Translations under genes and position numbers: made by a program
In this document: one piece after another, positions 1-10,904 of the stretch
How the letters are laid out: each line of letters starts with the position of its first letter
Numbering within the stretch: position 1 is the stretch's first letter
Assembly (NCBI GenBank): GCA_016584305.1
Contig: JACEEZ010018130.1
Location: 1 to 64,000, forward strand
Source: Chionoecetes opilio
Taxonomy: Eukaryota > Arthropoda > Malacostraca > Decapoda > Majidae
DNA: 64,000 nt
Direction: 5' to 3'
Notes under the pieces: generated by a model
Databases searched by the model: none
Told to the model about the DNA's origin: nothing
What the model saw: the letters and a program-made list of their open reading frames with translations, nothing else

Positions 1-290
1 GATGATACTGAAATCAGCGACCCCAACGGCTAATGTCCCGCCCTTATATGGCATGTGGCACGTACCTGAAACTGATCCTTCCCATGGTTGTATTGTAGAG
101 ACAATCCGGCGTGGAGGAGGCCAAGGGGGCGCCACAAGGCTCGTGGCTGGGCAAGTTGATGTTTCTTGCGAGAGCTGCTTGGTATGGGAAGGAGCCTGCA
201 TGGGAACTCGCGCGTGGTGACCCCCGGGAGTGGCGTCGTGGGCGAGGCGACGCGCCCCCCGGCGTATGCCCCCAATGATGATTGATTGAT
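1..290 (+). mobile_element. RTE-type LINE, 3' end (left arm copy)
   Basis: The plus strand encodes the C-terminal part of the RTE-type reverse transcriptase polyprotein found whole at 19321-21970, with PETDPSHG near the start and a WRRGRG/PP-type end. The reading is frameshifted several times. The coding end is followed by AATGATGATTGATTGATT, a short-period 3' tail typical of RTE LINEs. Only the last 90 or so codons lie in the window; the rest would lie upstream of base 1. The minus-strand reading of this segment is only the antisense of this end. Confidence 0.85.
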
Positions 291-391
291 TATTTCTACC
301 TATGTCATTGTCTCGTGTATAGGCTGGTCTCTACCTCCTACAGGCACACTTTCTCTCCTTTCGGTTCTCTTCAAAGTGACTGCGTGAGTTA

Positions 392-890
392 TAGCGCATT
401 TTCGCGGCCGCTCGGGCCCCGGTCTGGACTGGGCTAGTCCCGGACGGCCACTGTTTTTGCGAGGCAGTTTAGACCGGGCTGGAACGGACTGGGGCCGGGC
501 TGAGCCAGCGAGCAGGACCAGGTTGGACCAGTGTGGGGAGAACTGGCGCATGCGCACTACAGTCGCGGGGAAGGCGACCAGGAGCTTCTCGTGCTGCTGA
601 TAAGACATGAAACACCATGATGGTCGACCATAAGACTATAGTATCACAGGCGTGGTAGTTGTAAAGTCTTCAGCACAGGTTAAAAGGCGGACGACAAAAA
701 GGATATTGACAAGATGGACGCCTGCCGCCTCCACAGTTCAGTTCAGTACCGCCCACTCGATCCCCCACCCAATAGGAACGACGAATGGGACGGGCCAGTC
801 TCGATGTATTTTCGCGACCATCATCAGTCCACCCTGACCCGGTCCGGACTGGACTGAACCCAGGGCGGTGAACGTCACGAAAATGCGCTA
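392..890. mobile_element. PIF/Harbinger-like MITE (left arm copy)
   Basis: About 500 bases bounded by TAGCGCATTTTCG at the left and CGAAAATGCGCTA at the right, flanked on both sides by TTA (389-391 and 892-894). A 3-bp TTA/TAA target duplication and short terminal inverted repeats fit the PIF/Harbinger group. There is no coding capacity. The interior is GC-rich with repeated CCGGTCTGGACTGG-like blocks. The mirror copy is at 18696-19209, and a copy of the host repeat without the insertion is at 22005-22500. Confidence 0.85.
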
Positions 891-899
891 ATTAGTGGG

Positions 900-1640
900 C
901 CGCTAAACGCAGGCTGTGGTTGTGGTTTGTGGTAAGGGTGGTTGTGGTAGATGGTGTAATGAGTTGAGAGTAATGTCTGTGATCATTGTGGTTGAGGTGA
1001 CCAGACCACACATTCAGACCCGCATTCCCCAGGTCTCCAAACCTTCAAACCTTGAGGGAGAGGGGAAAGTATGGGCGAACACTAGAATAATACCCAAATT
1101 AAAGCGTTGTTTGGCAAAACATTTCCTCTGCTGCCTCCCAGTTGCGCACGCCAGCAGGACACATGTCCTGCCCGCTCGCAGTCTCGCTCTCGACTGTCGC
1201 TCGTACTGGATTACTCAAGGAACTCAAAGGAAAGGTTTTGTGTTTTTTCTTCCCATGCGCTAACCTTTTGACCTTTGATCAATAATTCTTGACCTGTAAC
1301 GTTATCTAACTCATATTGTCGGTGATCAAAGTGGTTGCTGTGGCGAGATGATGGAAGTGTGGTGAGTGTGCAGTGTGCAGTGTGGTAAATGATGGTTGTT
1401 ATAAATATGGCGTGGCAACATTATCATAGTAGGGGCAGCGATGGGTAACGTATACTGATGCTGATTTTGATACTATACTTCAAAGGTGGCTATTGTGTAA
1501 GCAACGATGATGGGAATAACAATAAGGATGATATGATAATGGTAATGACAATAAAAACAATGACAATAGTTTGGTAATCAAAATAATTAGAATAAAAACA
1601 ATGATTATAAATGATAATGATAAAATGGCAGTAGAGTTGA
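900..1640 (-). repeat. Older dispersed repeat hosting the MITE (left arm)
   Basis: Mirror of 17880-18695. It contains CAC/CAT/ATT-rich stretches and, at about 979-1321, an internal insertion flanked by GTGATCA on both sides. The 1070-1262 part is repeat sequence, not a gene: its open frames have no recognisable domain. Confidence 0.75.
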
Positions 1641-1774
1641 GGTAATTCATTTTTTTCTCCCCTTTGTCATCGTCTCTCGTGTATAGACTGGTCTGTATTC
1701 CTCATTACAAAGGTGATGTCCGACGTAGAGTCCTGCTTCCCTTGCCCTCCATTTCGTGCCAATGTTTTCGTTTT

Positions 1775-1960
1775 AAAATGATTGGAATGGGCTCAGTCAT
1801 CAGGTAGTTAGTGCAAATCAATAGGGAGCTTTAAAAGGAGGCGAGACAATTTCATGGATGGGGATGAAAGTTGTATGTAGGTAGTGTTAAGGAACAACAG
1901 GAACAGTACCACGTGTAGGTCTTTACGGCCTCTTGTAGCTTCATTATGTTCCTGTGGCCA
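1775..1960 (+). mobile_element. CR1/L2-like LINE 3' remnant (left arm, outer)
   Basis: Plus-strand match to the 3'-terminal segment better seen at 33170-33560: the coding remnant around TGGAATGGGCTCAGTCA (WNGL...S type), then the non-coding tail with CGTGTAGGTC...CTTGTAGCTTC. It is 5'-truncated and frameshifted. The mirror copy is at 17595-17810. Confidence 0.7.
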
Positions 1961-2145
1961 CGGGCGGTGATGGAGCGTGGGGGGAAATGTTAATCTGGTT
2001 TGGTGTTATGGAACAGTTCGAGGATTCGGTGGATTAGCAGGGGATTGAGGGGAGAGGAGCGTAATTGAGTGTTAAAGCCCGTTGTATAAAGGGTAGCTGT
2101 GGTTGTGGATGTCCTGCATCGTCAATATATATCTTGCCATCACCT

Positions 2146-2216
2146 ATGGGAGGCAGTAGCAGAGTGGTTAGCGTCTCCGAGTGGCGTTTTTCGGTGACCC
2201 GAAGTTCAATCCCGAT
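2146..2216 (+). repeat. tRNA-like segment, probable SINE head (left arm)
   Basis: It carries a good RNA polymerase III A box, TAGCAGAGTGG, and a B-box-like AGTTCAATCCC about 45 bases later. The flanks do not form a clean acceptor stem, so I read it as a tRNA-derived SINE head or tRNA pseudogene rather than a functional tRNA. The mirror copy is at 17330-17402. Confidence 0.55.
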
Positions 2217-2436
2217 GATAACTTTTCTATGAATCCACTTTTCAATTTTATTTTTGTTGTTCATGTTAAATCTGCCAAGGGGTTATGTGATCGGTTCAGT
2301 TTGTTTGTTTGTTAGCAGCATTACGTCAAAAGTCACATATTGCATGAAATTGTACCAGAAGTGGGATTTGGGGCGATCGTAGAAGTTATTAACTCTCTAT
2401 CTGATCTTTTTTTATCAAATATATATTTTATAATTA

Positions 2437-2439
2437 TAA

Positions 2440-2493
<54 letters not shown>

Positions 2494-2494
2494 A
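2437..2494. repeat. (TA)n microsatellite
   Basis: Nearly pure TA dinucleotide run, mirrored at 17058-17140 but with different length and interruptions, as expected for a slippage-prone tract. Confidence 0.95.
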
Positions 2495-4120
2495 TATCGA
2501 TTAGAGATCGATTCCGGCCACAAGGTATTTCAAAAGTCCTTTACCAACCCCCTGCTCTTGAGCTAGTGCTCTGTAGGGGTAGTAGGAAAAAATAGTTGGG
2601 AGTCTGGAAGGGTGCGCACCGATGAAAGGGTTAAAATATTAATGTTTTTTGTGATTTGTTTCTGATAATGATGATGATGACGATGATTATGATTATATAG
2701 AGTTACATAGTGTGTTCATCCTTTCGATGAAAATAGATGGAATCATCCTACAGATGTTTTCATTGCTTTCCTTCGCTTCACCTTATTTTCTTTTCTGAAA
2801 TGAGTCCAAACTGTAGAAAGAAAGAAGAAAATTTGTCCCGGTAGTCAGTTTCATACCGAGCTTAGCAATACATTTTTCCTTTGCTTCTTATATCACTGCT
2901 TTACTCTGTGCAAGTCTGTGTTGTGGTCACTGCGGATAAGGAGGCTTTCCCTTGCATGGGGGGGATGGTATATGAACCTCGTTGGATGTTTTCGATGGAT
3001 GTCTTGCAGTCGCTTTGTTAAGTTTAAAATACTTTGGGAGAGTTGGAGTTCAGCCTCTGGGATATCCCCTCCTTTTCTGAAGACCTACGGCGTTTCTCCC
3101 CGCACGGGGAAGGAAAATTTACATTTTATCAGTTGCATTTTTTCTCTTTCCTAGGGAAGATAACCATGAAATACCCGGTCGAAGTTACCAGTGCTCCGCC
3201 CCTTGCCGCCCTGTGAAGCATTTTTAAAGGGTGTTTAAAATCGTGTTTTTTATCAGAATTAGACGTTAGCTAACTTAGTTACATCATGGTTTTTACCTAA
3301 GTCTTGTTTGCGTATCTCAGCGTAGAGTAAACCAGCCTTATCCAGCATCATACGAGCCTTAAATAATAAATACATGGGTCATTCTGTTTAAAAAATATTT
3401 TTACGGGTAGAAGCAATTTTCATGGGTTTATAACAGCAGCCACTATTTCCACAGTATTTACACAGTGTTACACACACCGATGCTTTCTCACGAGCCGCGC
3501 TAAAGAGCAGCATGCGCCTCGCTTGTCTGTGTTTACCCGCCTGTTAAGTAAAGTGTTGTACGAAAGTATCGATCCCGCTTTGCATGCGAAACTACGTAAC
3601 TCTGAGAACGTAAAAGATTATTAATTTTTACTGTGGCTAAGTTGTTTATTTCAACAGGGTTGAGAACAAATGCAGAAATATGTAGGACATAATTTACTTA
3701 ACAACCCGACTCCGCGTATTTCTGATGAAAATATTATAAAGGTAAATTCATGACAATTATAATTATGAGAGGAGTAACTCAGAGCTGCTGTTAGTGGAAT
3801 GTGCGGCGCCGAAACGAAAAAATTACTATGACTGGAAAGGTTTGTAGTATTGTTAAGAGCAGTATTACTGAGAGGAAAATAGAGCAAGATATCAAAAATA
3901 AGAGACGAAAAATTTGGAATGGATGACTTTAAAGTAATCGTCCAGACCTATTTTTTTTTGCATAATTATGTTTAATGTTCATTCAAAATACCTAACCCAC
4001 AAAAAATCATTCATTTCCACGACTTATTTTCCCTAAAAACATGACTTTTTAAAAAGTGCGGGAAAACAACAGCCCTATTCCAGCCGTGGCGAGAAACTTG
4101 CTGGTGCCGTCACGGCGGGC
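2495..4120. other. Unassigned non-coding stretch (left arm)
   Basis: I see no coherent gene. Short open frames at 2918-3216 and 3651-3887 have no recognisable domain and are not maintained as open frames in the mirror copy (about 15450-17050). AT-rich with scattered short repeats. Confidence 0.6.
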
Positions 4121-4124
4121 GACC

Positions 4125-4556
4125 CCCCCCAGCCCAGCCCTGATACAAATACACGTAAACTCAAAAAATATAGTACTTGAAGAATTCTGGGGTGCTTCCT
4201 TTATGTTGCAGCAAGAAAGCTGTGCCTTTCCAGAGAGCTTAGCACCCATTTTCGCCTACGGCTTTGATATATGTTTTAGAGCGCCCGGGAGAGACGGGCA
4301 AGGGGGCGCGCAGCGAGACAATCTCCCTTCACATCACCCGCCTCTCCCCAGCGCTCCAAACATATATCGTGGCCGAATAGGTCGGAAATGGGTGCAAAAG
4401 TTCTCTGGAAAGGCACAGCTTTCTTGCTGCACCCATAAAGGATGCAAGTATATGCCATATCGCAAAAAAAATATATCGGAAACACTCAAAATTCTTCAAA
4501 TATATATTTTTTTTTGAGTTTTCGTGTATTTGTATCAGAAGCCGGGCTGGGGGCCC
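4125..4556. repeat. Foldback element (hairpin within the arm)
   Basis: An imperfect palindrome of about 430 bases centred near 4340. Outward ends read CCCAGCCCTGATACAAATAC and, in reverse complement, CCAGCCCGGCTTCTGATACA. Both halves contain AAGAAAGCTGTGCCTTTCCA. It has no ORF of its own; the 153-codon frame through it is an artefact of repeat sequence. The mirror copy is at 14965-15408. Confidence 0.82.
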
Positions 4557-5277
4557 GTGAAGTGACGTCACCGAGCCGTGTTCCGTCGTCTGCTGGTCGT
4601 CAGTTGTGTTTTGAGAGCTCGGGAAATTTAAATATTTTGAATGCGGATCATTTAAAAACGGGTGACTGGCTGCAAAAAGTGACAACATAATGTTGATATA
4701 CTCGATAATGGCTTTATTTTGACTGCATTAAATCAGGAATGATGAATGGGGCTGGACCAACTTTAAGATTAAAGGTTGAATACAGCAGCATTGAAGAAAA
4801 AATAATGAAAGAAATACAAAATGACTAAAGGACGAAGGACGAGAGATTCACTAACAAAGCTGTGCCGTGTGTTGGGTTTCAGGCAAGGGTTGGGTGGCGC
4901 TCAACGGAAAATACCCAAAATTAAAGGATAAAAAATCAGGCTGTAAAGAATTCTGCCTCTAGTTAAAACAAGTGCAGTATTTGTTTTGTTTGATTCATAC
5001 GTTAATTGATTTTTCCTATGTGTAATATTTTTTGCCTGTGAGGGAAGGAAAACTTTCAAAGTCGAGGCGAACGTACTAGATCCTTAAAATATAATTGGGT
5101 GAAAGAAAAAACAGAAACACGCTAGTCTCGTAAAGTTTCAATTCAGCGTCATAGTCCGCGGCCCCCCAAAGGAACAACAGAAACAGGCCCCCTCCCTGAC
5201 AGCGGCGGGGAGATATAGGAGGTATTGTATACATCGCCGTCCTTAGCCTGTTTGGGCCGCGGGATCCAGGGACGGAA

Positions 5278-5513
5278 GCATATTCCCGTTTTCTGGAAGA
5301 GTATGGGGTGTTTACTCTTGAACACGTTAGGTTAGGTTACGTTAGGTTACGGATAGGGTAGGTTAGATAGATTCACGTGAGAGGACTGCGGTAACTTTGC
5401 GTTGGAATCACAATGAGGGTATTTTCGAGAAACTCCTATGGTTAGTTTGGGAGCTACAGCCAAGCGTTTTTCACTCGGAAGCCACATACTCGCATAGAGA
5501 ACGGAATTTATGC
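5278..5513 (-). mobile_element. TTAGG-bearing MITE, copy 1
   Basis: About 236 bases with terminal inverted repeats of roughly 28 bases (GCATATTCCCGTTTTCT at the left; ACGGAATTTATGC at the right), imperfectly matched. The core holds GTTAGGTTAGGTTACGTTAG, resembling the arthropod TTAGG telomere repeat. No coding capacity. Five copies occur in this window. Confidence 0.82.
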
Positions 5514-6400
5514 GGGGCGGCGGCGCACGCTAAAAATAACATTCATCTTTGCACTCCCCGGTGACGGGGATGGCTAAGAGAGTTGTCTCGTGCCGTGCTC
5601 CGTCATTTTGTCTTGAATATTTTTTTTGTATCGTCAAGTACGATAACAAATGACAACGTTATAGGTACATATACACACCAGCCTGTTTTGGGATTGAAAA
5701 TAAGAATAGAGTAAATAAGAGGGAACAGAAAAAGGGATAACCAGTTTTCACAAACTCCTGGGTGTCAGTGAGGTAAAAGATTAGGTCTAGAGGAGGAGAG
5801 GATATCCACAGATTGGAAATTAGATCTAAGAACGCGAATGCTGCAGAAGTTGTTCAAGTACGCGCCACTCCCAAACAGATGCTTGTTTTCAATTACTTAT
5901 AATATTGCATTTGTTGTACTTATGTAGTTTTTTTTTTATTTCATTTATTTTCCTTATTTTTTTTCAGTTTCATTGTATTTCACGGCCTCATCCATTGGTT
6001 TTTTTCTTCAAATACATTGGCATTGGTTATAGTTTGTACCTTTTTTCATAGTCTTTATTGCTATTTTATTCATGTGAATGTTTACAGCTTCCGTTCCATA
6101 CTCATTCCGTTTCAGTTTGCACAGCCGTTTACTTCCTTGTCTATCCTCCCTCTTTCCCAGTCTCGTAATTGTATCGTTTCATTGTATGTTTTCTACGATT
6201 CTCATCCCCCCCTCCTTTTCATTTTGCTGCACTCATCTTCCTATGCATTCATATTCTTTCCTCCTTTATTCTTCCAACATTTTTTATCTCCGTTTCTTTC
6301 ACATGCTTCCTCTTCCCCATACTTCACCCTGCATATATGTTTCACTAGCCACAAAGCCGCTCTCCGGGCGGACTTTTGGCTAGCTCCTGGGGAGGTTTAT
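5514..6400. other. Unassigned non-coding stretch with T/C-rich frames
   Basis: It holds two long overlapping plus-strand open frames (6017-6442, 6078-6383). Both are Phe/Ser/Leu-rich, as expected for a pyrimidine-rich repeat, and no domain is recognisable. Mirrored at 13140-14010. I do not call a gene here. Confidence 0.6.
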
Positions 6401-6421
6401 TGGTGGGCCTTCGGCCCACCA
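6401..6421. repeat. Perfect short hairpin
   Basis: GGTGGGCC-TTC-GGCCCACC forms an 8-9 bp GC-rich stem with a tight loop. The mirror copy is at 13115-13132. Probably the edge of a small transposon (AAGCCGCTCTCCGGGCGGAC precedes it). No terminator role is implied in this genome. Confidence 0.6.
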
Positions 6422-6494
6422 AAACACAGACTCTCCAGATAGCCCCTTCTAACTTTCCTGAATCATGGATGTAGAAATGTATGTATTAACGCCT

Positions 6495-6660
6495 TACCCA
6501 TCACGACACACCCATTCACTCACCCATTACCCATCACCCCCCACCTATTCCCTCACCCATCACCCATCACCCCCAACCCATCACCCCCCACCCTTTTCAC
6601 TCACCCATCACCCCACACCATTACCCATCACCCCACTCATTCACTCACCCATTACCCAAT
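6495..6660 (+). repeat. CACCCAT minisatellite (left arm)
   Basis: Degenerate tandem repeats built from CACCCATCACCC and CACCCATTACCC, with CACTCACCCATT variants. The counterpart is at 12862-13050 on the other strand. Open frames across it are repeat translations. Confidence 0.9.
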
Positions 6661-6894
6661 AAACCCTACATCAAGGTTTCCTCAATTCTCGCAACCCACT
6701 TTTTTATTTTCACAGTTCTCGCTATAGGCTACTTAATAATAATAAAAAAAAAGGGGATCGGACCCACCCCTTTAAGTAGGCTTAAAATGTTCCCCGGGCT
6801 CGACCAGTTCCAAACTGTGCCATATGATGGGATTGCGTCACTGGGGGCGGCACCTATCGCCGGACACACACACAGACACACAGACAGACACACT

Positions 6895-7275
6895 TTCGCT
6901 TATATTATTACCTCCGCCAACGAAGTTGGAGTGGTTATGTTTTCACCCCGATCTGTCTGTTCTGTCTGTCTGTCTGTCTGTCTGTCTGTCCCGTTTTGTT
7001 AGTTGTACAGGAATTTTTTCGAAAAGTTTTCGAATAGATTTGGACAAACTCGGTATACCAAGTCTATTTGGTATAAAAAGAACTGATTTAATTTTTGGGA
7101 AAAAATCTATTGAAATGTTGCCATGGCAACCAATTGATGAAAAAATTCGGCCCGGGGGTATGCGCTCATTTCTGAGTGCATTATATATTATTTTATATAT
7201 ATATATATATATATATAACTAGGGGGGGCACTCATTAGAGGCATACCTCCGCCCGAATATTTCTTCAAATATACG

Positions 7276-7307
<32 letters not shown>

Positions 7308-7492
7308 TATTATATAAAATATATTATATTATATAATTATTAATAATATTATATTATATATATATATATATTATTAAAATTTATAGAATTTTATATATAA
7401 TATATATTATTTTATATATATATATTTTGATGAAATATTCGGGCGGAGGTATGCGCTCTACTGAGTGCCCCCCCCCCCCCCTAGTTATAGAT
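6895..7492 (+). mobile_element. 'ACCTCCGCC' MITE pair with (TA)n core (left arm)
   Basis: Two related pieces. 6905-7180 begins ATTACCTCCGCCAACGAAG, contains (TCTG)n and ends GGTATGCGCTCATTTCTGAG. 7218-7492 begins AACTAGGGGGGGCACTCA, has GCATACCTCCGCCCGAATAT at one end and its inverse GGCGGAGGTATGCGCTCTAC at the other, around a (TA)n core. From memory, this sequence type is very widely scattered in invertebrate genomes. There is no coding capacity. Confidence 0.75.
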
Positions 7493-7623
7493 GGATTTAC
7501 TGTTATTCTTCATTAGCTGCGCAAAAGTTGACACTGGCAAAAAAATTTTCCCGCCGCTCTCACGTCAACCCAGAAACATTTTTTCATTTGCATTTCATTC
7601 AGAGTGGAAGTTTTACCCCTGTT

Positions 7624-7780
7624 GCATATTCCCATTCTCTATGCGACTATGTGGTTTCGGAGTGAAGGCGCTTATTTTGATTTGGGAAAAAACCTAACCT
7701 ACCCTATCCGAAACCTAACGTAACCCAACCTGACATGTTTAAGAGTAAACGCCACATACTTTTCCCAGAAAGGGGAATAG
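7624..7780 (+). mobile_element. TTAGG-bearing MITE, copy 2 (internally shorter)
   Basis: Starts GCATATTCCCATTCTCTATG, ends CCCAGAAAGGGGAATA, with CCTAACCTACCCTATCCG in the core. It lacks part of the interior present in copy 1. Confidence 0.78.
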
Positions 7781-8305
7781 GGCCCCTGGTGCTAGATTAT
7801 ACATCCCTCAACATTGCCTCTTTTTCCACTCTTCTTCCATTTCTTTGTCTACTATGCGTTTCAGGGGCTGTGTCACAATGTTTTTCGGCAATAACAAACC
7901 CTTTAAAAAGCGTCGGGTAATGATGATAGTTTGGCAGATAATGTTGAAAACCCCGACCTAAAATTTGGGGTCATTATTGTTATCAGCAAATGTGGATATT
8001 AAGACACTTATAAGAGTAACGTTACCATAACACTTTCTCTTTAAAAATAACGTCTTTCATTTCTCTGTCTAGATAATAATGACGTAATAATTAGAAAATC
8101 ATTAGGTATTTGAATAGTTTTCCCCAGAGTGCCGTCGCCCCTTAGATTGCTATGACGTAGCTTGTTCATGCAATAGCGATGCAGCACATCGGGAAGCGAG
8201 GAATAGTGCTGTCTTTTGGGGGGGGGGGGCGGGTTTAATGCTTTCGTACCTCCGCATCATTTTGGAGTAATATATAACATGGATTGTCCCGTGCTAAGTG
8301 ACGCG
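7781..8305. other. Unassigned stretch (left arm)
   Basis: No coding signal. A G-run of about 11 near 8218 and short AT-rich segments. Mirrored at 11240-11735. Confidence 0.6.
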
Positions 8306-8620
8306 TTATTAACATAAGAACATACGAACATTAAAAAATAAGGGAGCTACAAGAGGCCGCGAGACCTACACGAGGTAGTTCCTGTTACTTAACATACCTA
8401 CTCCACCTTTCAATCCCCATCCATGATTTGCTGTACCTCCTTTTAAAGCTCTCTAATGACTCTGCACTAACTACGTGACGACTGAGTCCATTCCAATATT
8501 TACCCTTTTTATTTTTATTTACCATAAATCATTTTTGTGAACCGTTTTTTCCCTATTGTCTTTTTTAAATTTACGCTTTTCTTTTCTAGTTTTGAATCCG
8601 TTTACTTTCTTGTCTAAAAC
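8306..8620 (-). mobile_element. CR1/L2-like LINE 3' remnant (left arm, inner)
   Basis: Minus-strand 3' end of the LINE family seen at 33170-33560, with GGGAGCTACAAGAGGCCGCG, CTACACGAGGTAGTTCCTG and the WN-G-S coding remnant. Translated pieces resemble the conserved end of CR1/L2-type polyproteins (W-N-x-L followed by S-V-x-S-F-K). Frameshifted. Confidence 0.72.
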
Positions 8621-9019
8621 CCTCAGCCATAAATTAAAGTGTTGAGTTTGCTTTAAAATAATAATTTTATTTAAAAGCCGGCAGTAATGCTGTTTAGTTA
8701 TCCCTGGGCATGTATGTTAAACTCTTGCCCGCAGAAGATGTATGCTTGATTTTCATGAAGAACTATGACTACCTTGAGATATCAGCTTCAACAAGTGACT
8801 CTGGAATAACGTCGAGCGACAATGGCTAAGAATGTTTGCTGCCTTATCATCATTTTCCTTTTTTGTTTTTTTCTTACAAGCCTTGACACTCGTGTCAGAG
8901 AGTATCAGACCACTTCGAGTTTTGAGTAGAGCATGATTTGGCGTTTATTTTGTTATTCCTTTTACATCTGCTCGCAAGATTGGACATTGTGCTCCTTACC
9001 CTCTTGTTCTTCTTTGGAG

Positions 9020-9765
9020 ATAGATAGATAGATATTATAGTCTAAGGCGCATGCAACTGCGGTTTTGACGCCTGCTTACATAAGAATACAATTAAAAGTA
9101 ACTATTAAAAAACAATTATTTAAGATAGAACAAATATTTAAAGAACAAAATACATAAAAGAACAATAGTACATAAAAGCAATAATAAGTGATATTACAAC
9201 GATCATAACTTTTGAGAAGCCCAGCCCTCTCAATAAAGGTATGTATTTCATGTCCCGAGAGAAACAAACTCTCTCCCAATGCCAGGGAGAGACGGTAGGC
9301 ACCGTCCCGACCCCCCGACACTGGGACCAAAAATTGCGCTCACGTAGGTCCCCAATCTAGGACACTCGACCAGCAAGTGCCAGCACAGTAGGGGACCAAG
9401 CAAATCAGCACAGTAAGGATGGTGGCCTCCCCTCCATGAGAATCCATGTGTAGATAGAGTGTGACCAATACGTAATCGGTGCAAGGCAGTCTTTCCCTTC
9501 TCCGGGAGAGACCGCAGTAGCTCCATTCCTCGATACTTTGGCGGATGGTGCGTAGTTTATTTTGCCCTATATTAATCCGGAACGTTCCTAGCCAACTGTT
9601 GTGAACTGATTCTATCGATTGCCGAGCGTAGGTCCCGTAACCGTCACTCTGAAAATTGATAAGAGCTTTTTCTCTAGCTGCGGCTTTTGCCAAAGCATCA
9701 GCTTCCGCATTTCCGCAACACCCACATTTGCCTGAAACCAAAACAAAAGCTGACAGTCCGGCCTC
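9020..9765 (-). mobile_element. RNase H-bearing LINE, 3' part (left arm)
   Basis: Minus-strand frames give the end of an RNase H domain (CGCCGNAEADALAKAA, matching the G-N-E-x-A-D-x-A-K-x-A motif) followed by the Cys/His tail of R1/I/Jockey-type LINEs (LHRLRIGHTLSTHG, then C-x2-C and HLLVECPRLG motifs). The 3' end is marked by a (TATC)n tail, read as GATAGATAGATAGATA at 9019-9034. The element is cut exactly at the palindrome centre, so its 5' four-fifths are missing. There are two frameshifts. Confidence 0.82.
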
Positions 9766-9774
9766 GCCTACAAA
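9766..9774. other. Centre (spacer) of the giant palindrome
   Basis: Nine bases, GCCTACAAA, separate two perfectly complementary stretches of about 20 bases (roughly 9745-9765 and 9775-9795). Such a short spacer is typical of foldback duplications and of foldback read chimeras. The centre falls inside the RNase H coding region of a LINE, so that LINE runs outward in both directions. Confidence 0.93.
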
Positions 9775-10520
9775 GAGGCCGGACTGTCAGCTTTTTTGGT
9801 TCCGGCACATGTTGGGGGTTGGCCGGGGCAATGGAGGAATCTGATGCTTTTTGGCAAAAGCTGCAGCTAGAAGAAAGCTCTTATCACATTTTGCAGTGCC
9901 GGTTACGGACCTAGCTCGGCAATCCGATAGAATCATTTCACACAGTTTTGGCAGGAACGTTTCGATTAATATAGGGCAAAATAAACTACGCACCATCCGC
10001 CAAAGGTATCGAGGACGGAGCTACTGCGGTCTCTCCCGGAGATGGAAGACTGGCCTTGGGCACGGTTACGTATTGGTCACACTCTATATACACATGGATT
10101 CCTCCATGGAGGGGAGCCACCATCCTTACGTGCTGATTGCTTGGTCCCCTTAGCTGTGGCGGCACTTGCTGGTCGAGGTCCTAGACTTGGGGACCCTAAA
10201 CGTGACATTTTTGTCCCTGTCGGGGGTCGGACGGTGCCTACCGTCTCTCCTGGCATTGGAGAGGAGGGTTTCTCTCTCGACATGAAATTCCATACCTTAT
10301 TGAGAGGGCTGGGCTTCTCAAGAAGTTATGATGTTTTTATATCCTTATTTAGTGCTTTTTAATGTACTATTGTTCTTTTATGTATTTTGTTATTTTAAAT
10401 ATTTTGATTCTATCTAAATATTGTTTTTTAATATACTTTTAATGTATCTTTATGTAAGCAGCGTCAAGAACCCCGCAGTTTTGCGGCGCCTTTAGACTAT
10501 AATATCTATCTATCTATCTC
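9775..10520 (+). mobile_element. RNase H-bearing LINE, 3' part (right arm)
   Basis: Mirror copy, reading rightwards: NKLRTIRQRYRGRSYCGL and RLRIGHTLYTHGFLHGG remain recognisable, ending in ATCTATCTATCTATCT at 10502-10520. It is more frameshifted than the left copy near the centre, where the AEADALAKAA part is degraded. Confidence 0.8.
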
Positions 10521-10904
10521 CAAAGAAGAACAAGAGGTAAAGGATGCACATTCCAATTCTTGCCGAGCAGATGTAAAGGAATACCAAAAATAAACGCCAA
10601 ATCATGCTCTACTCAAAACTTCGAAGTGGGTCTGATACTCTCTGATCAACGAGTGTCAGTCTTGTAAAAAAAAACAAAAGGAAATGATGATAGGCAGCAA
10701 CATTCTAGCCATGGTCGCTCGACGTTATTCAGAGTCACTTGTTTTTGAGCTGCTATCTCAATTATTCATATTCTTCATGAAGCATATCATACTCTTCTGC
10801 GGGCAAGAGTTTACATCATGACCAGGGATAACTAAACAGCATTACTGCCGCTTTTAAATAAAATTATTATTTTAAAGGCAAACATCAACACTTTAATTTA
10901 TGGC

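Larger units (their letters stand above)
1..9765 (+). repeat. Left arm of giant inverted repeat
   Basis: The whole segment recurs in reverse complement at 9775-19590. Landmarks pair symmetrically about position 9770: MITE edge 392 with 19209, TTAGG-MITE 5278-5513 with 14015-14249, TTAGG-MITE 7624-7780 with 11738-11893, and tRNA-like segment near 2150 with one near 17390. Distances from the centre differ by only about 60 bases over 9.4 kb. In a 240-base sample the arms were about 93% alike by eye, with mostly one-base indels and some substitutions. Other copies of the same repeats show that each arm deviates independently from the consensus. The arm reaches the window edge, so its true outer end is not visible. 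Confidence 0.95.

Noticed and set aside
2146..2216. Functional tRNA gene
   Set aside because: A and B boxes are good but the acceptor stem does not pair and the mirror copy differs; more likely a SINE head.
3651..3887. Minus-strand 78-codon frame
   Set aside because: No domain, and not conserved as an open frame in the mirror copy.
5320..5365. True interstitial telomere
   Set aside because: The TTAGG-like units are few, degenerate and always inside the same short MITE with inverted ends.
6017..6442. 141-codon Phe/Ser-rich frame with membrane-like composition
   Set aside because: Pyrimidine-rich sequence; the mirror arm does not preserve the same frame or start, and no gene context is seen.
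6495..6660. CRISPR-like or satellite array of biological note
   Set aside because: The units are short and variable with no spacers; an ordinary minisatellite in a eukaryotic context.
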